The notes below the pieces were generated by a model. The model was not told where the DNA came from, did not search any database, and saw only the letters and a program-made list of their open reading frames with translations. 64,000 nt of DNA from Sulfurovum sp. (GTDB taxonomy: Bacteria > Campylobacterota > Campylobacteria > Campylobacterales > Sulfurovaceae). How positions within the stretch are numbered: the first letter of the stretch is position 1; each line of letters starts with the position of its first letter. Shown one piece after another: positions 55,107 through 63,378 of the stretch. Where the stretch lies: assembly GCA_027063305.1 (NCBI GenBank), contig JAMORY010000033.1:1-64000 (forward strand), read 5' to 3'. The position numbers and the translations under genes were made by a program.

Positions 55107-56216
55107 CTAAAACTTTAATTCCTCTTTCTTGATCAGTTGCGGTTGGGTTAGGTTCTCATCTTTAAGGTCGATCACACGGGAGCAGTCGCTCTTTGCCAAC
55201 TGTACATAAAAAGCAACCACAACCTTATCACCTTTTTGAAGAGCGGGCGTATCGTAGTGCAGTACCTTTGTCTCTTTTGCGTTAAGGTTATGTACATGAC
55301 CTTCCGTTGCATGTGCAGGAATGATAACCTTTTGTCCGTTTTGCTTGAAACTATAAGCAAAATATCCTTGAGCATCTTCACTTGGCATATTTTTGTAGTT
55401 CTGCCAAATCGTTTTACCACTTCTTATCACTTCAATTTTAAGGAACTTTGCCCGTGCAGGCTGAATGATCAATGGATGTTCCATCTTATTGGTCAGTGTA
55501 ACATCGATACCTTTTTGCGATGCGGAGATATTGATATCCACCCCCGTTTTTCTAAATGCTTCATCGTGGATACCCAAAAATCGATGGCTAGCATGTTGCC
55601 CACGTGCACGCTTGTCCATCTTCTCGACACCACCTTCGACTTCAGGCATATGACACTTGATACAACCTTTACTGTCCTGATCCTCACCCATCGCACGGAA
55701 GATCGTTACGTTATTGTCATTCAGTTTGTGCGAGTGGCACCCCATACAAACCTTTTGACCGTAAATAGGGTTATTGACAGAAGAGTGTTTATCGCTATCA
55801 TCCGGGTTATTCAACCTTCCGTAAAGAGTCGGCTTGTAGTTTGCCGCCTGTCTTGCTTTGGTATTGATGTTGAAACGGTGTGCTTTTTTGACATACGCGA
55901 TCGTATGGCAAAAATAACAAGAGACTGCATCCGTATGGGTTTTATTACTCTTATCAGGTCTGGCATCTCCGCTAATAAGTGCTTTGAGATTATCAGCCAT
56001 TGGCATATGACATCTGGCACAATCGTAAGTCTTGGTACTTACTTTATCGGCGATCTTACAGTGAAGCGTATCGTTAAAATAGCCTTTGGCATGCATAGAG
56101 GATTGAAACTCCTCATAGATCTTCTCATGACATTCGTTACAAGAGTGGTTATCAAGATATTTTTGTGCAAAAAGAGAGGTATAAAAAAGGAGAGTTAAGA
56201 TTAAAAGATATTTCAT
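55107..56216 (-). CDS. Periplasmic pentaheme cytochrome c (c554-like), second copy
   Basis: 369 residues with a signal peptide (YLLILTLLFYTSLFAQ). Five heme motifs lie in the first 200 residues: CNECH, CARCH, CYFCH, CMGCH and CIKCH. The C-terminal half is strand-rich without hemes. N-terminal CHEKIYEEFQSSMHAK parallels the protein at 33.9 kb, which has the same heme count and two-part layout. It lies between nirS and the trk remnants on the same strand. I see no Fnr-like box directly upstream. Electron partners unknown. Confidence 0.85.
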   Translation of the reverse strand: MKYLLILTLLFYTSLFAQKYLDNHSCNECHEKIYEEFQSSMHAKGYFNDTLHCKIADKVSTKTYDCARCHMPMADNLKALISGDARPDKSNKTHTDAVSCYFCHTIAYVKKAHRFNINTKARQAANYKPTLYGRLNNPDDSDKHSSVNNPIYGQKVCMGCHSHKLNDNNVTIFRAMGEDQDSKGCIKCHMPEVEGGVEKMDKRARGQHASHRFLGIHDEAFRKTGVDINISASQKGIDVTLTNKMEHPLIIQPARAKFLKIEVIRSGKTIWQNYKNMPSEDAQGYFAYSFKQNGQKVIIPAHATEGHVHNLNAKETKVLHYDTPALQKGDKVVVAFYVQLAKSDCSRVIDLKDENLTQPQLIKKEELKF

Positions 56217-56350
56217 TATGTTTCTTCTTCAAGTGGAATCATTACACAGAAAGTCTATCGAAGATCAAGTTAAATTAAAAACCTTCTGTCTACTGATTCA
56301 AAATATGCAGAGGAGAAAAAACTCCTCTACATTATAAAATTGTAAAGCTA

Positions 56351-58093
56351 TTACGCACCAGGTACGTGTTGTCTATGTTCTACAGAGTATGTAAATGTAG
56401 GTGTTGTCAAGTTTTCAATGTACTTGATGAACTTACCTGTTTTAGAATCATAGATACCGATTCTTCCTGTAGTCCATTCAGAGATCATTGTCCACTTACC
56501 ATGGTTCGCAGGCTCAGCATGAAGCAATCTTGGTTGTACCGGATTTTTTACCGCTTTACCAACGTGATCAGGCATTGGCATGATCATCTCTTTACCGAAT
56601 TTTTTCTCATTCATCGGTACTTTTTCATGTTGTGTTGCATCCCACTCTTGCAATACTTTGCCAGTGTGTGCATCGATCAATTGACCTTTTGTTTTACCGA
56701 CTTTAATGATTCTGTCAGTCTCAAGTGTCTCTTTATTGATCAAATGAACTTCATTGTACTTATCAGGCTTACCAAGTACACAGTCAGACCAGATGTATGG
56801 TGTATGCTCAGATGTTCCGACAAAGAGTCCACCACCGGCAGTTTCGATCTTTTTAACCACTTTCCAGCCCGGAGACTCCCAGATAACAACAGAACCAAAG
56901 TTCATAGAGTTTGTTGCATTCAGCTGTTTACCCATTTTTTTGTTGAACCAAGATGATCCTTGACCTGGGTGTGGCTTCGATTTTTTACCTGTATAGACTT
57001 TTGCTGCCAAAGATTTTGTCTTGAAGTCAACAATACCCATAAGGTCAGATCCCTGAGATGCGATCTGGAAGTATCTACCATAGTCTTCACCCTCGTTCTC
57101 ATTCAAGAAACAGTCATGCAGGATCTTACCGATATTTGGAATATCACCAACGATCGGGAATCCTTCTTTAGAATAATCGATAATATAAGTGTGTCCGCCA
57201 TCTTTCAATGCTACCGCAAAGTATGGACCGTATGGTGTATCTGCAATACCTGCAACACGTGATGGTCCGATCTGTCCGTCAGGATCGATTACACGGCTTG
57301 TATCATACGCTTTAAGAGGTTTCAATGTATGTGCATCACATAGTACCGCACCACCTGGGTTATAGTTACCAGCGATCACATATTTACCATCAGGAGACAC
57401 TGCAAGTCCTCTTGACTCTTGTCCAACCTGTACAGATGCTACTGCCGGCTGTCCCGGAGCACCGATATCGAACATTGTCAATCTACCTGAACGAGAGATA
57501 GAGTACGCATATCTTGGGTTCGCTTTATTAGTTACCGTTACGTGAACTGCAAATCCTGCTTTGTGACGTGAGAGTACTTTACCGTTCGTAGAGTCGATGA
57601 AGTCAACCAGTGACGCATCTCTTTCCGTTGCAAACGTAATATCTTTTACATTCTTGACTTCCGCACCTTTATACTTGAGGTTACCATCTTTATCAACAGG
57701 ATATTTTTTAGCCAATGCATTAACATCCGCTAACTTTGTCCATGTTTTTTGTACCTCATCAAGGCTGAGTGTTAACTCAACAGTATTCTTCCAGTCCATC
57801 AACCAGTCAACCATACCCGCTGCATCGTCTTTGGAGAATTTAGAGCTCCATGCCGGCATTGCAGTATTCTCTCTACCGTTCATGATCACTTCTACAAGCA
57901 TCTCTCTGTTCTTCTTCTTGAGTGCAGCCGGTCTAAGGTCAGATCCAACACCACCTTGGTGGATAGGTCCGTGACACCCTTGACACTCTTTTTCGTACAT
58001 TTTTGCAAAATCCATGTTCGATGTACCAGCCAACGCCATTGACGCTGCAAAACTTGTAACTGCTGCCAGTCCTAAAAGTCTGTTTAGTTTCAT
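56351..58093 (-). CDS. nirS: Cytochrome cd1 nitrite reductase
   Basis: Periplasmic enzyme that reduces nitrite to nitric oxide. The start at 58093 follows AAAAAGGAGCGAAGA. After a signal peptide (AASMALAG) the cytochrome c domain has CQGCH (C37-H41). The d1 domain is an eight-bladed propeller with the probable catalytic His in LHDCF and KPHPGQG, equivalent to the two active-site His of known NirS, and an axial His in the RHKAGFAVHV region. About 580 residues. Heme d1 would come from the nirJ/nirDL/nirF genes elsewhere in the window. A small ORF and norB lie upstream. Confidence 0.94.
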   Translation of the reverse strand: MKLNRLLGLAAVTSFAASMALAGTSNMDFAKMYEKECQGCHGPIHQGGVGSDLRPAALKKKNREMLVEVIMNGRENTAMPAWSSKFSKDDAAGMVDWLMDWKNTVELTLSLDEVQKTWTKLADVNALAKKYPVDKDGNLKYKGAEVKNVKDITFATERDASLVDFIDSTNGKVLSRHKAGFAVHVTVTNKANPRYAYSISRSGRLTMFDIGAPGQPAVASVQVGQESRGLAVSPDGKYVIAGNYNPGGAVLCDAHTLKPLKAYDTSRVIDPDGQIGPSRVAGIADTPYGPYFAVALKDGGHTYIIDYSKEGFPIVGDIPNIGKILHDCFLNENEGEDYGRYFQIASQGSDLMGIVDFKTKSLAAKVYTGKKSKPHPGQGSSWFNKKMGKQLNATNSMNFGSVVIWESPGWKVVKKIETAGGGLFVGTSEHTPYIWSDCVLGKPDKYNEVHLINKETLETDRIIKVGKTKGQLIDAHTGKVLQEWDATQHEKVPMNEKKFGKEMIMPMPDHVGKAVKNPVQPRLLHAEPANHGKWTMISEWTTGRIGIYDSKTGKFIKYIENLTTPTFTYSVEHRQHVPGA

Positions 58094-58242
58094 TCTTCGC
58101 TCCTTTTTAAAGGTTTTTACCACTCCTTGGGAGTAGTGAAAATCCAGAGTCCATGGTCTACCCAACCACAGACACCTTCAAAAGAGACTCTTTCATAAGT
58201 CCCTTTTGTACCAACTCATAACAAACGGTCATAAAGTGTAAC

Positions 58243-58267
58243 ATCTATTTACTTAAGTAAAATAGAT
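58243..58267. promoter_or_regulatory. Near-perfect palindrome upstream of nirS
   Basis: ATCTATTTACTTAAGTAAAATAGAT is a palindrome apart from one extra base. The core TTTACTTAAGTAAA has 5+4+5 geometry like Crp/Fnr sites but with TTTAC half-sites. It lies between the 49-aa ORF and nirS, about 160 bp from the nirS start. It could be an operator or, transcribed, a terminator for the nor transcript. Confidence 0.5.
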
Positions 58268-58291
58268 AATATTCATAAAATTTTATGATCG

Positions 58292-58441
58292 TTACTTTTT
58301 GTTAAGTTTTTTCTTCTCATCGAAGTAGATCCAGATCATCGGAAGGATGATAATGGTGTGAAGAAACAGCGTCAAGGTCAATGGACCTTGGTTTAACCAA
58401 CCGAAGAAACTCGGTACGACATCTGTAAACGGTTCAAACAT
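58292..58441 (-). CDS. 49-residue single-helix membrane protein in the nor cluster
   Basis: Not in the ORF track because of its size. The minus strand reads an ATG at 58441 after AAAAGGAGCATAAG, a strong ribosome binding site, and a TAA at 58292. The product begins MFEPFTDVVPSFFGWLNQ, has one membrane helix (LTLTLFLHTIIILPMIWIYF) and a Lys-rich tail. It lies between norB and nirS and resembles the small accessory subunits seen in heme-copper oxidases. Function unknown. Confidence 0.7.
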   Translation of the reverse strand: MFEPFTDVVPSFFGWLNQGPLTLTLFLHTIIILPMIWIYFDEKKKLNKK

Positions 58442-58462
58442 CTTATGCTCCTTTTATTAAGT

Positions 58463-58479
58463 GGGGCAGAGTCTGCCCC
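58463..58479. terminator. Hairpin between norB and the 49-aa ORF
   Basis: GGGGCAGA-G-TCTGCCCC is a perfect 8-bp stem with one loop base, 11 bases after the norB stop on the minus strand. There is no T-run, so it may protect the mRNA end rather than terminate. Confidence 0.45.
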
Positions 58480-58489
58480 TTTCATCATG

Positions 58490-59935
58490 TTAGGCAGTCT
58501 GTGCCGCTTTTGCTACTTTACCGATGGTCAAGAGATCCCATACGAGATAGACAAATCCTGCAAGTGTCACAACACCCATGATCGCTCTCCATACCATCGC
58601 TTGTACGAACCATGGTAGCTCTTGTGCAGTAAAGAATGCATTCCATCCTGCACCAAGCTCAGCTCTTTCGACCAATACTTGCTCATATCCGGCAATGGTC
58701 AATGCTACGGTCATACCTACCACACCGAATGTGATAAGGAAGATCGCCATTTTAGACTTGAATGTTGACGGCAATCTTTTTGCACCGTATGCATACTGTA
58801 TACCCATGTACATCATGCCGATCAGGATCGTTGCATATGCACCGAAGAATGCCAAGTGTCCGTGTGCCGCAGTAAACTGTGACCCGTGTGTATAGATATT
58901 TACTTGTGGCAATGTGTGGAAGAATCCCCAGATACCAGCTCCAAGGAAGTTCCCGAATGCATTGGTCACGATCCATGCCATTGCAGGAGCGTTTGTAATT
59001 ACACTACCGGTCTCACCTTTACCTTTAGCGATCCCTTGCTCTTTCCCCCAGTCATAGAGGACGTGAACGAACATCGCTACAAGAGGTACAGGCTCAAGCG
59101 CAGAGAACAATGCACCGATCTCCCACCAGTACTCAGGTGTACCGATCCAGAAGTAGTGGTGACCAAGACCGAGAATACCTGATCCAAAAAGCATCAATAC
59201 TTCGATCCACAGCCACATCTCAACGATCTCACGTTTTGCACCGATAATCTTGATCAGTGCGTATGCCGCCAATGTTCCGACAAATACTTCCCATGTCGCT
59301 TCAACCCAAAGGTGAATAACCCACCACCACCAGAATTGATCCATGGAGATGTTATCTGTAAAGAACATACCTGCCAGATAAAGACCTGCAAGTGCCAGCA
59401 AGTTTGCGACCATTACTGTCATTATCCCTGTCTTTTGCCCTTTCATATAGGTTGCAAAGACATTCCAGTAGAAAACAAGTATTACGACTACAATACCGAT
59501 ATCCGCCCATCTTGGCGCTTCGATATACTCTCTACCTTCGTTAATGAACCAGATCGTCGCCTCTGATCCCGAACCGACTTGGATGAAGATATAGACAAGC
59601 ACCACAACCGTAATTGCTGCGGTCAATACCCAGAACGCCAATTTACCAAGACCAAGGCCTACACCTTCATGCCCTGTCTCATCAGAGAGCATAAAGTAAA
59701 CCGAACCGATCATTGCATAAAGCATCCAAACAACAAGTGCATTGATATGCACCATTCTCGCTACGGAGAAGTCAAATAGTTCAAACAGGAACCCCGGAGC
59801 TAAAAACTGGATCGCAGCGATAAGCCCCATGAGCAGTTGTGCTCCAAAGAGTACAATCGCCACTCTAAAATACATCATTCCCAACTCTTTACCTTTGTTA
59901 CCGGCAAAGCTATTTGTCTTAATACTAGTGAGCAT
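58490..59935 (-). CDS. norB: Nitric oxide reductase, cytochrome b subunit
   Basis: Membrane catalytic subunit that reduces NO to nitrous oxide at a heme b3/Fe-B centre. Twelve helices. His ligands are visible in ARMVHINALVVW, WVIHLWVEATWEVF (Fe-B His and Glu), GLGHHYFWIG (His pair) and HGHLAFFGAY. The start at 59935 follows CAGGAGGAACCA and overlaps the norC end by 11 bases. No quinol-oxidising extension is present, so it is a cNor that receives electrons through NorC. Confidence 0.93.
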   Translation of the reverse strand: MLTSIKTNSFAGNKGKELGMMYFRVAIVLFGAQLLMGLIAAIQFLAPGFLFELFDFSVARMVHINALVVWMLYAMIGSVYFMLSDETGHEGVGLGLGKLAFWVLTAAITVVVLVYIFIQVGSGSEATIWFINEGREYIEAPRWADIGIVVVILVFYWNVFATYMKGQKTGIMTVMVANLLALAGLYLAGMFFTDNISMDQFWWWWVIHLWVEATWEVFVGTLAAYALIKIIGAKREIVEMWLWIEVLMLFGSGILGLGHHYFWIGTPEYWWEIGALFSALEPVPLVAMFVHVLYDWGKEQGIAKGKGETGSVITNAPAMAWIVTNAFGNFLGAGIWGFFHTLPQVNIYTHGSQFTAAHGHLAFFGAYATILIGMMYMGIQYAYGAKRLPSTFKSKMAIFLITFGVVGMTVALTIAGYEQVLVERAELGAGWNAFFTAQELPWFVQAMVWRAIMGVVTLAGFVYLVWDLLTIGKVAKAAQTA

Positions 59936-60596
59936 TGGTTCCTCCTGTCTTGAATTGTTCAACCGTTTTGGAGAAGTTTCTTGGGAAACCGTTCGTATCG
60001 ATACTACTCATATGTTTGAGGAAAGCTACCAATCCTTTTGCCTCTTCAGCAGTGATTCCTAGATCAGGCATCATACGTGCATGTGTCGGATACTGTGAAG
60101 GATGCTGCAAGAACTCTGCCATCGCCTCTTCTACTGTATTCTTACCTGTCATTGCTTGTAGAGGTCCGCCTTTTTGCCATGCCGGATCAAGCCATGCTTT
60201 TGTAAGATCCGGAGCATAGTACGCACCGTTACCCAAAAGTGTATGACAGTTCATACAGTTCTTTGCCTGAGAAGTCAGTTTTCCAAGATGCAGTAGTTCC
60301 GCTGCCTCTTTTTCACTCCACTCTTTTCCGAAGAAGAGCTGCTTTTCACCGATAACAGGTACTTCATGCCCTCTTTTTGCATCCATTTTGTAATCAATAT
60401 GGTAATTGATGACCGTTGGTGCCGGAACTCTCTTTTTCACACCGTTTTTCAGATCTGCATCCGTTCCCATACTGATCTGCCCTAGTGTATCGAATGTAAG
60501 CCAGATCAATAAAATCGTTGCAAATCCGGTTACCCATGCCGCTGAACGTCGCCAGAACGGTATACTGGTCCAAACCGAAACATTTTCGTTAGCCAT
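59925..60596 (-). CDS. norC: Nitric oxide reductase, cytochrome c subunit
   Basis: Membrane-anchored cytochrome c that passes electrons to NorB. It has one N-terminal helix (WVTGFATILLIWLTFDTL), one heme site CMNCH and a likely Met ligand in HARMMPDLG. 223 residues, longer than many NorC (about 150), with an insertion before the heme (VINYHIDYKMDAKRGHEVPV). A perfect hairpin lies just upstream of its start region. Confidence 0.92.
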   Translation of the reverse strand: MANENVSVWTSIPFWRRSAAWVTGFATILLIWLTFDTLGQISMGTDADLKNGVKKRVPAPTVINYHIDYKMDAKRGHEVPVIGEKQLFFGKEWSEKEAAELLHLGKLTSQAKNCMNCHTLLGNGAYYAPDLTKAWLDPAWQKGGPLQAMTGKNTVEEAMAEFLQHPSQYPTHARMMPDLGITAEEAKGLVAFLKHMSSIDTNGFPRNFSKTVEQFKTGGTNAH

Positions 60597-60630
60597 GTGT
60601 CCTCCTTTTTTAGATAGAACGCTTTGTGAA

Positions 60631-60651
60631 CAGACCCTATCATAGGGTCTG
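60631..60651. terminator. Perfect hairpin between the small membrane gene and norC
   Basis: CAGACCCTAT-C-ATAGGGTCTG is a perfect 10-bp stem with one loop base. It lies between the stop at 60666 and the norC start at 60596. It may act as an attenuator or processing site that sets different levels for the two genes. Confidence 0.5.
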
Positions 60652-60665
60652 CATATCCGTTGATA

Positions 60666-61016
60666 CTACTTGTGTTCCTCTACGCTCTCTTCGCCCTCTT
60701 CATACCGTGCATCCCCCGCACTGATCAAATAGTAGTAGAGATGCGGAATGAAGAGATACGCCAACATCGTGACCATCAATACCTTTACGGTAAAGTGGTT
60801 ACTCTGTATCAACTGTGCGAAGTCGTAAAGGAAATATGTTTGTAATGCCCAAAACAGATATCCCACAGGTACCCACTTTTTAGAGAAATAACCCATTTTC
60901 GAGAGGGTTATGATCGCAGCATAACCGACTCCGAAAACAAGCACGAGGGTAGACTCGATGAAGATAGGTAGGAATTGATCCAACGCTATCTCCGGTCTTA
61001 CGATCAACTGTTCCAT
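60666..61016 (-). CDS. Small membrane protein upstream of norC
   Basis: About 116 residues from the ATG at 61016 (MEQLIVRPEIALDQ); an upstream in-frame ATG at 61058 is possible. Three hydrophobic segments (FLPIFIESTLVLVFGVGYAAI, WVPVGYLFWALQTYFL, VLMVTMLAYLFIPHLYYYLI) and an acidic tail. It is the first gene of the probable nor operon, with an Fnr-like box upstream. I do not recognise a named family. Confidence 0.65.
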   Translation of the reverse strand: MEQLIVRPEIALDQFLPIFIESTLVLVFGVGYAAIITLSKMGYFSKKWVPVGYLFWALQTYFLYDFAQLIQSNHFTVKVLMVTMLAYLFIPHLYYYLISAGDARYEEGEESVEEHK

Positions 61017-61104
61017 TTCATGGCTCCCTGTATCATATCTATTTACTAAAAGGATCAAAGCCTTAGAGCATGGAGTATTATGACAGCTTCAATTTGTAAT
61101 GGGA

Positions 61105-61118
61105 TTGACATATATCAA
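61105..61118. promoter_or_regulatory. Fnr-like box upstream of the nor operon
   Basis: TTGACATATATCAA, one mismatch from TTGAT-N4-ATCAA. It is centred about 95 bp upstream of the ATG at 61016, or 53 bp if the 61058 start is used. Confidence 0.6.
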
Positions 61119-61171
61119 GAAAATAAATAAAAATCATCAATGAAGTTTATTTTCATAAGGAAAGATTATAT

Positions 61172-61203
61172 TTCGCGTAGCAAAAAACGCTTTGCTACGC
61201 GAA
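61172..61203. terminator. Strong hairpin after a small membrane gene
   Basis: TTCGCGTAGCAAA (61172-61184) and TTTGCTACGCGAA (61191-61203) are exact reverse complements with a six-base loop, five bases after the stop at 61209 on the minus strand. The T-run is weak. Confidence 0.55.
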
Positions 61204-61208
61204 GTATG

Positions 61209-61577
61209 CTAATCTGCGACGATGCATCGTGCAGTGAAGAAAGGACGGCTGTAGTGAGGAGAGACGAAGTTGTCACCTTCAAGCCGCCAATTTTTGGACT
61301 TTTGGATCGTTACGGTCTGCGCTACCTTTCGGAGCATTCTGCTCTCACATAAGATAGGCATATCTTTCTCGAACGCCGCTTTCACCTCTGCCATACGGTT
61401 GATCGTGATCATAAAGTGCGCTCCGATCATGATACCCAACACCAGACTGACGCTGATAAGGCCTTTTTTCAATGCCCCTTTCGACATAAAAGGTCTGGTA
61501 GTCACAAAAACCGTTACAAGCAGAATGATTCCTGCCAAGATCAAGTAGGCACCCTCTAAATAGAAAAAGTTTCTCAT
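61209..61577 (-). CDS. Small membrane protein, unknown function
   Basis: 122 residues with two or three hydrophobic segments (LEGAYLILAGIILLVTVFV, GLISVSLVLGIMIGAHFMI) and a C-terminal soluble part containing two Cys (ILCESRM, ARCIVAD). A perfect Fnr-like box is centred 68 bp upstream and is shared with the divergent gene at 61711. No family recognised. Confidence 0.65.
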   Translation of the reverse strand: MRNFFYLEGAYLILAGIILLVTVFVTTRPFMSKGALKKGLISVSLVLGIMIGAHFMITINRMAEVKAAFEKDMPILCESRMLRKVAQTVTIQKSKNWRLEGDNFVSPHYSRPFFTARCIVAD

Positions 61578-61638
61578 ACTCTGTTGTCCTTAGGCGATAT
61601 AGATAGACAAATAGTATCATAGTTTATACACCGTACGA

Positions 61639-61652
61639 TTGATGTTCATCAA
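61639..61652. promoter_or_regulatory. Perfect Fnr-like box in a divergent promoter
   Basis: TTGATGTTCATCAA matches TTGAT-N4-ATCAA exactly. It is centred 68 bp from the minus-strand gene (61577) and 65 bp from the plus-strand gene (61711). Confidence 0.75.
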
Positions 61653-61710
61653 GCGATTTTTAACCAAAAGGCTCTATACTGTTAAAAAAATACAGATAAC
61701 CGGATGTCGC

Positions 61711-62100
61711 ATGAACACTTTTAGAAAATATCTTCCGTTTGCACTCTTTGCCGGATTTCTGCTCTTTGGGCTCAATGCCTTTATGCAGAGTCGACCCGCA
61801 CCCAAAAATACACGTATCTATACAGAGGTACAGCACTTCAGTCCTTACTTTCTCGATAAACGCTTCGGCGGTCTTGAGATACGCAGTAAAACAGACCCGG
61901 ACTTTAAAGAGAAACCCAATAACATGACCCTCTTTCAAGAATTTGAACGCCTAGAGCGCGAATGGGGGAAACAGCACTTGAAACTGCAAAAGAACACCTT
62001 GCTTATCCTCGATGATAACGGTACCGTCCAAAAAGAGGTACCGCTTCAAAACAAGGCTGAGCTCGACTTCATACACCGCTACTACAGGATAGGATCATGA
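61711..62100 (+). CDS. Membrane-anchored periplasmic protein, unknown function
   Basis: About 129 residues from MNTFRKYLPFALFAGFLLFGLNAF, a single N-terminal helix; the ORF track start at 61639 lies inside an Fnr-like box and is rejected. The remainder is soluble and charged. It overlaps the next gene by four bases (ATGA). No family recognised. The perfect Fnr-like box 65 bp upstream ties it to the denitrification genes. Confidence 0.65.
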   Translation: MNTFRKYLPFALFAGFLLFGLNAFMQSRPAPKNTRIYTEVQHFSPYFLDKRFGGLEIRSKTDPDFKEKPNNMTLFQEFERLEREWGKQHLKLQKNTLLILDDNGTVQKEVPLQNKAELDFIHRYYRIGS

Positions 62101-62285
62101 CCGATATCGTCATTACACTGGTATTCTCTATCGTAATGCTTGTTTTCATGGCATTTCCCGCAATGAAGATCAGCCAATGGCTTCGCCCGAAACTGGCACT
62201 GAGCGAACGGGGACATAACGCCCTTCAGATCATCCTCACGATTGTGCTCTCCTTGCTTGTAGGGCTCTTCCTCCGCTTCGCATAA
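62097..62285 (+). CDS. Small two-helix membrane protein
   Basis: 62 residues with two hydrophobic segments (IVITLVFSIVMLVFMAF and LQIILTIVLSLLVGLFLRF) separated by a basic loop. Its ATG overlaps the stop of the upstream gene, so the two are coupled and share its Fnr-like box. No family recognised. Confidence 0.6.
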   Translation: MTDIVITLVFSIVMLVFMAFPAMKISQWLRPKLALSERGHNALQIILTIVLSLLVGLFLRFA

Positions 62286-62347
62286 CCATCCATTAACAAG
62301 CTTTTCGCTAAAATATTTCATTAATTTTATGCCCCTATGGGGCGGAT

Positions 62348-63283
62348 ATGGAGCAAAATACGATGAATAAAGCAAAATATATCTGGATGGACGGCGAGCT
62401 GGTTCCTTGGGATGATGCGAAAGTACACGTGCTTACCCACACCCTGCACTACGGAAACGGTGCTATCGAAGGGACCAAAGCCTATAAGACCGTTGACGGA
62501 AGATGTGCAATCTTTAAACTCAACGAGCATACCCAAAGACTGCTCAACTCTTCAAAGATGACACTAATGGATGTCCCTTTTACCCTTGAAGAGCTCAATG
62601 AGGCACAGATCAAACTACTTCAAGAGAACGAACTCTATGAGGGTGCCTACATCAGACCGCTTGTCTACCTTGGATACGGGGTCATGGGGCTCTACCACAA
62701 AGATGCACCCGTACAGGTCTCCATCTCCGCATGGGAATGGGGTGCATACCTTGGAGAAGAGGGGCTTAAAAAAGGGATCCGTCTTAAGATCTCCTCTATG
62801 ACAAGAACACCCAACACTTCCGGTATGGGAAAAGCCAAAGCCGTTGCCAACTACCTCAACAGCCAAATGGCAAAGTTCGAAGCGGTAGAAGCGGGCTATG
62901 ACGAGGCACTGCTTCGTGATGACCAAGGATATATCGCCGAGGCTTCAGGTGCATGTTTCTTCATGGTACGCGACGGAAAGCTTATCTCACCTCCGAACGA
63001 CAACTCGCTTGAGTCCATCACACAGGCAACGGTCATCGATCTTGCCAAAGAGATGGGTATCGAGGTAGAGAGAAGACGCATTACCAGAGAGGAGATCTAT
63101 ATTGCGGACGAGTGTTTCCTGACAGGAACAGCCGCAGAGGTGACACCTGTGCGTGAGGTGGATGCACGCGTTATCGGATGCGGATCAAGAGGGCCTATCA
63201 CGGAGAAACTCCAAACAGCCTACTTCGATGCCGTTGCAGGAAAGAACCCTGACTATATCAAACACCTCACCTATATCAACTAG
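62348..63283 (+). CDS. ilvE: Branched-chain amino acid aminotransferase
   Basis: PLP enzyme that catalyses the last step of Val, Leu and Ile synthesis. Class IV signatures: HVLTHTLHYGNGAIEGTKAY, RPLVYLGYGVMGL, the likely PLP Lys in GMGKAKAVANYLNS, and EASGACFFMV and FLTGTAAEVTPVREVD near the cofactor phosphate. Length about 306-311. The start could be 62348 or the ATG at 62363 (MNKAKYIWMDGE); GGAG lies between the two, which favours 62363. Confidence 0.92.
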   Translation: MEQNTMNKAKYIWMDGELVPWDDAKVHVLTHTLHYGNGAIEGTKAYKTVDGRCAIFKLNEHTQRLLNSSKMTLMDVPFTLEELNEAQIKLLQENELYEGAYIRPLVYLGYGVMGLYHKDAPVQVSISAWEWGAYLGEEGLKKGIRLKISSMTRTPNTSGMGKAKAVANYLNSQMAKFEAVEAGYDEALLRDDQGYIAEASGACFFMVRDGKLISPPNDNSLESITQATVIDLAKEMGIEVERRRITREEIYIADECFLTGTAAEVTPVREVDARVIGCGSRGPITEKLQTAYFDAVAGKNPDYIKHLTYIN

Positions 63284-63294
63284 CCCAAGCATAT

Positions 63295-63308
63295 CCGGCT
63301 TCGGCCGG
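63295..63308 (+). terminator. Hairpin downstream of ilvE
   Basis: CCGGC-TTCG-GCCGG forms a stable UUCG-type tetraloop 12 bases after the ilvE stop. The following sequence is TTCTCAAT, with only a weak T-run. Confidence 0.5.
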
Positions 63309-63378
63309 TTCTCAATCATACGTATTAAAGATCATACCCCCTATACGCTATAACGTATAGGAGATACAAAGGAGTATC

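Noticed and set aside
58248-58261. TTTACTTAAGTAAA as a standard Fnr box
   Set aside because: The TTGA/TCAA cores are absent, so it is listed as a separate palindrome rather than an Fnr-like site.
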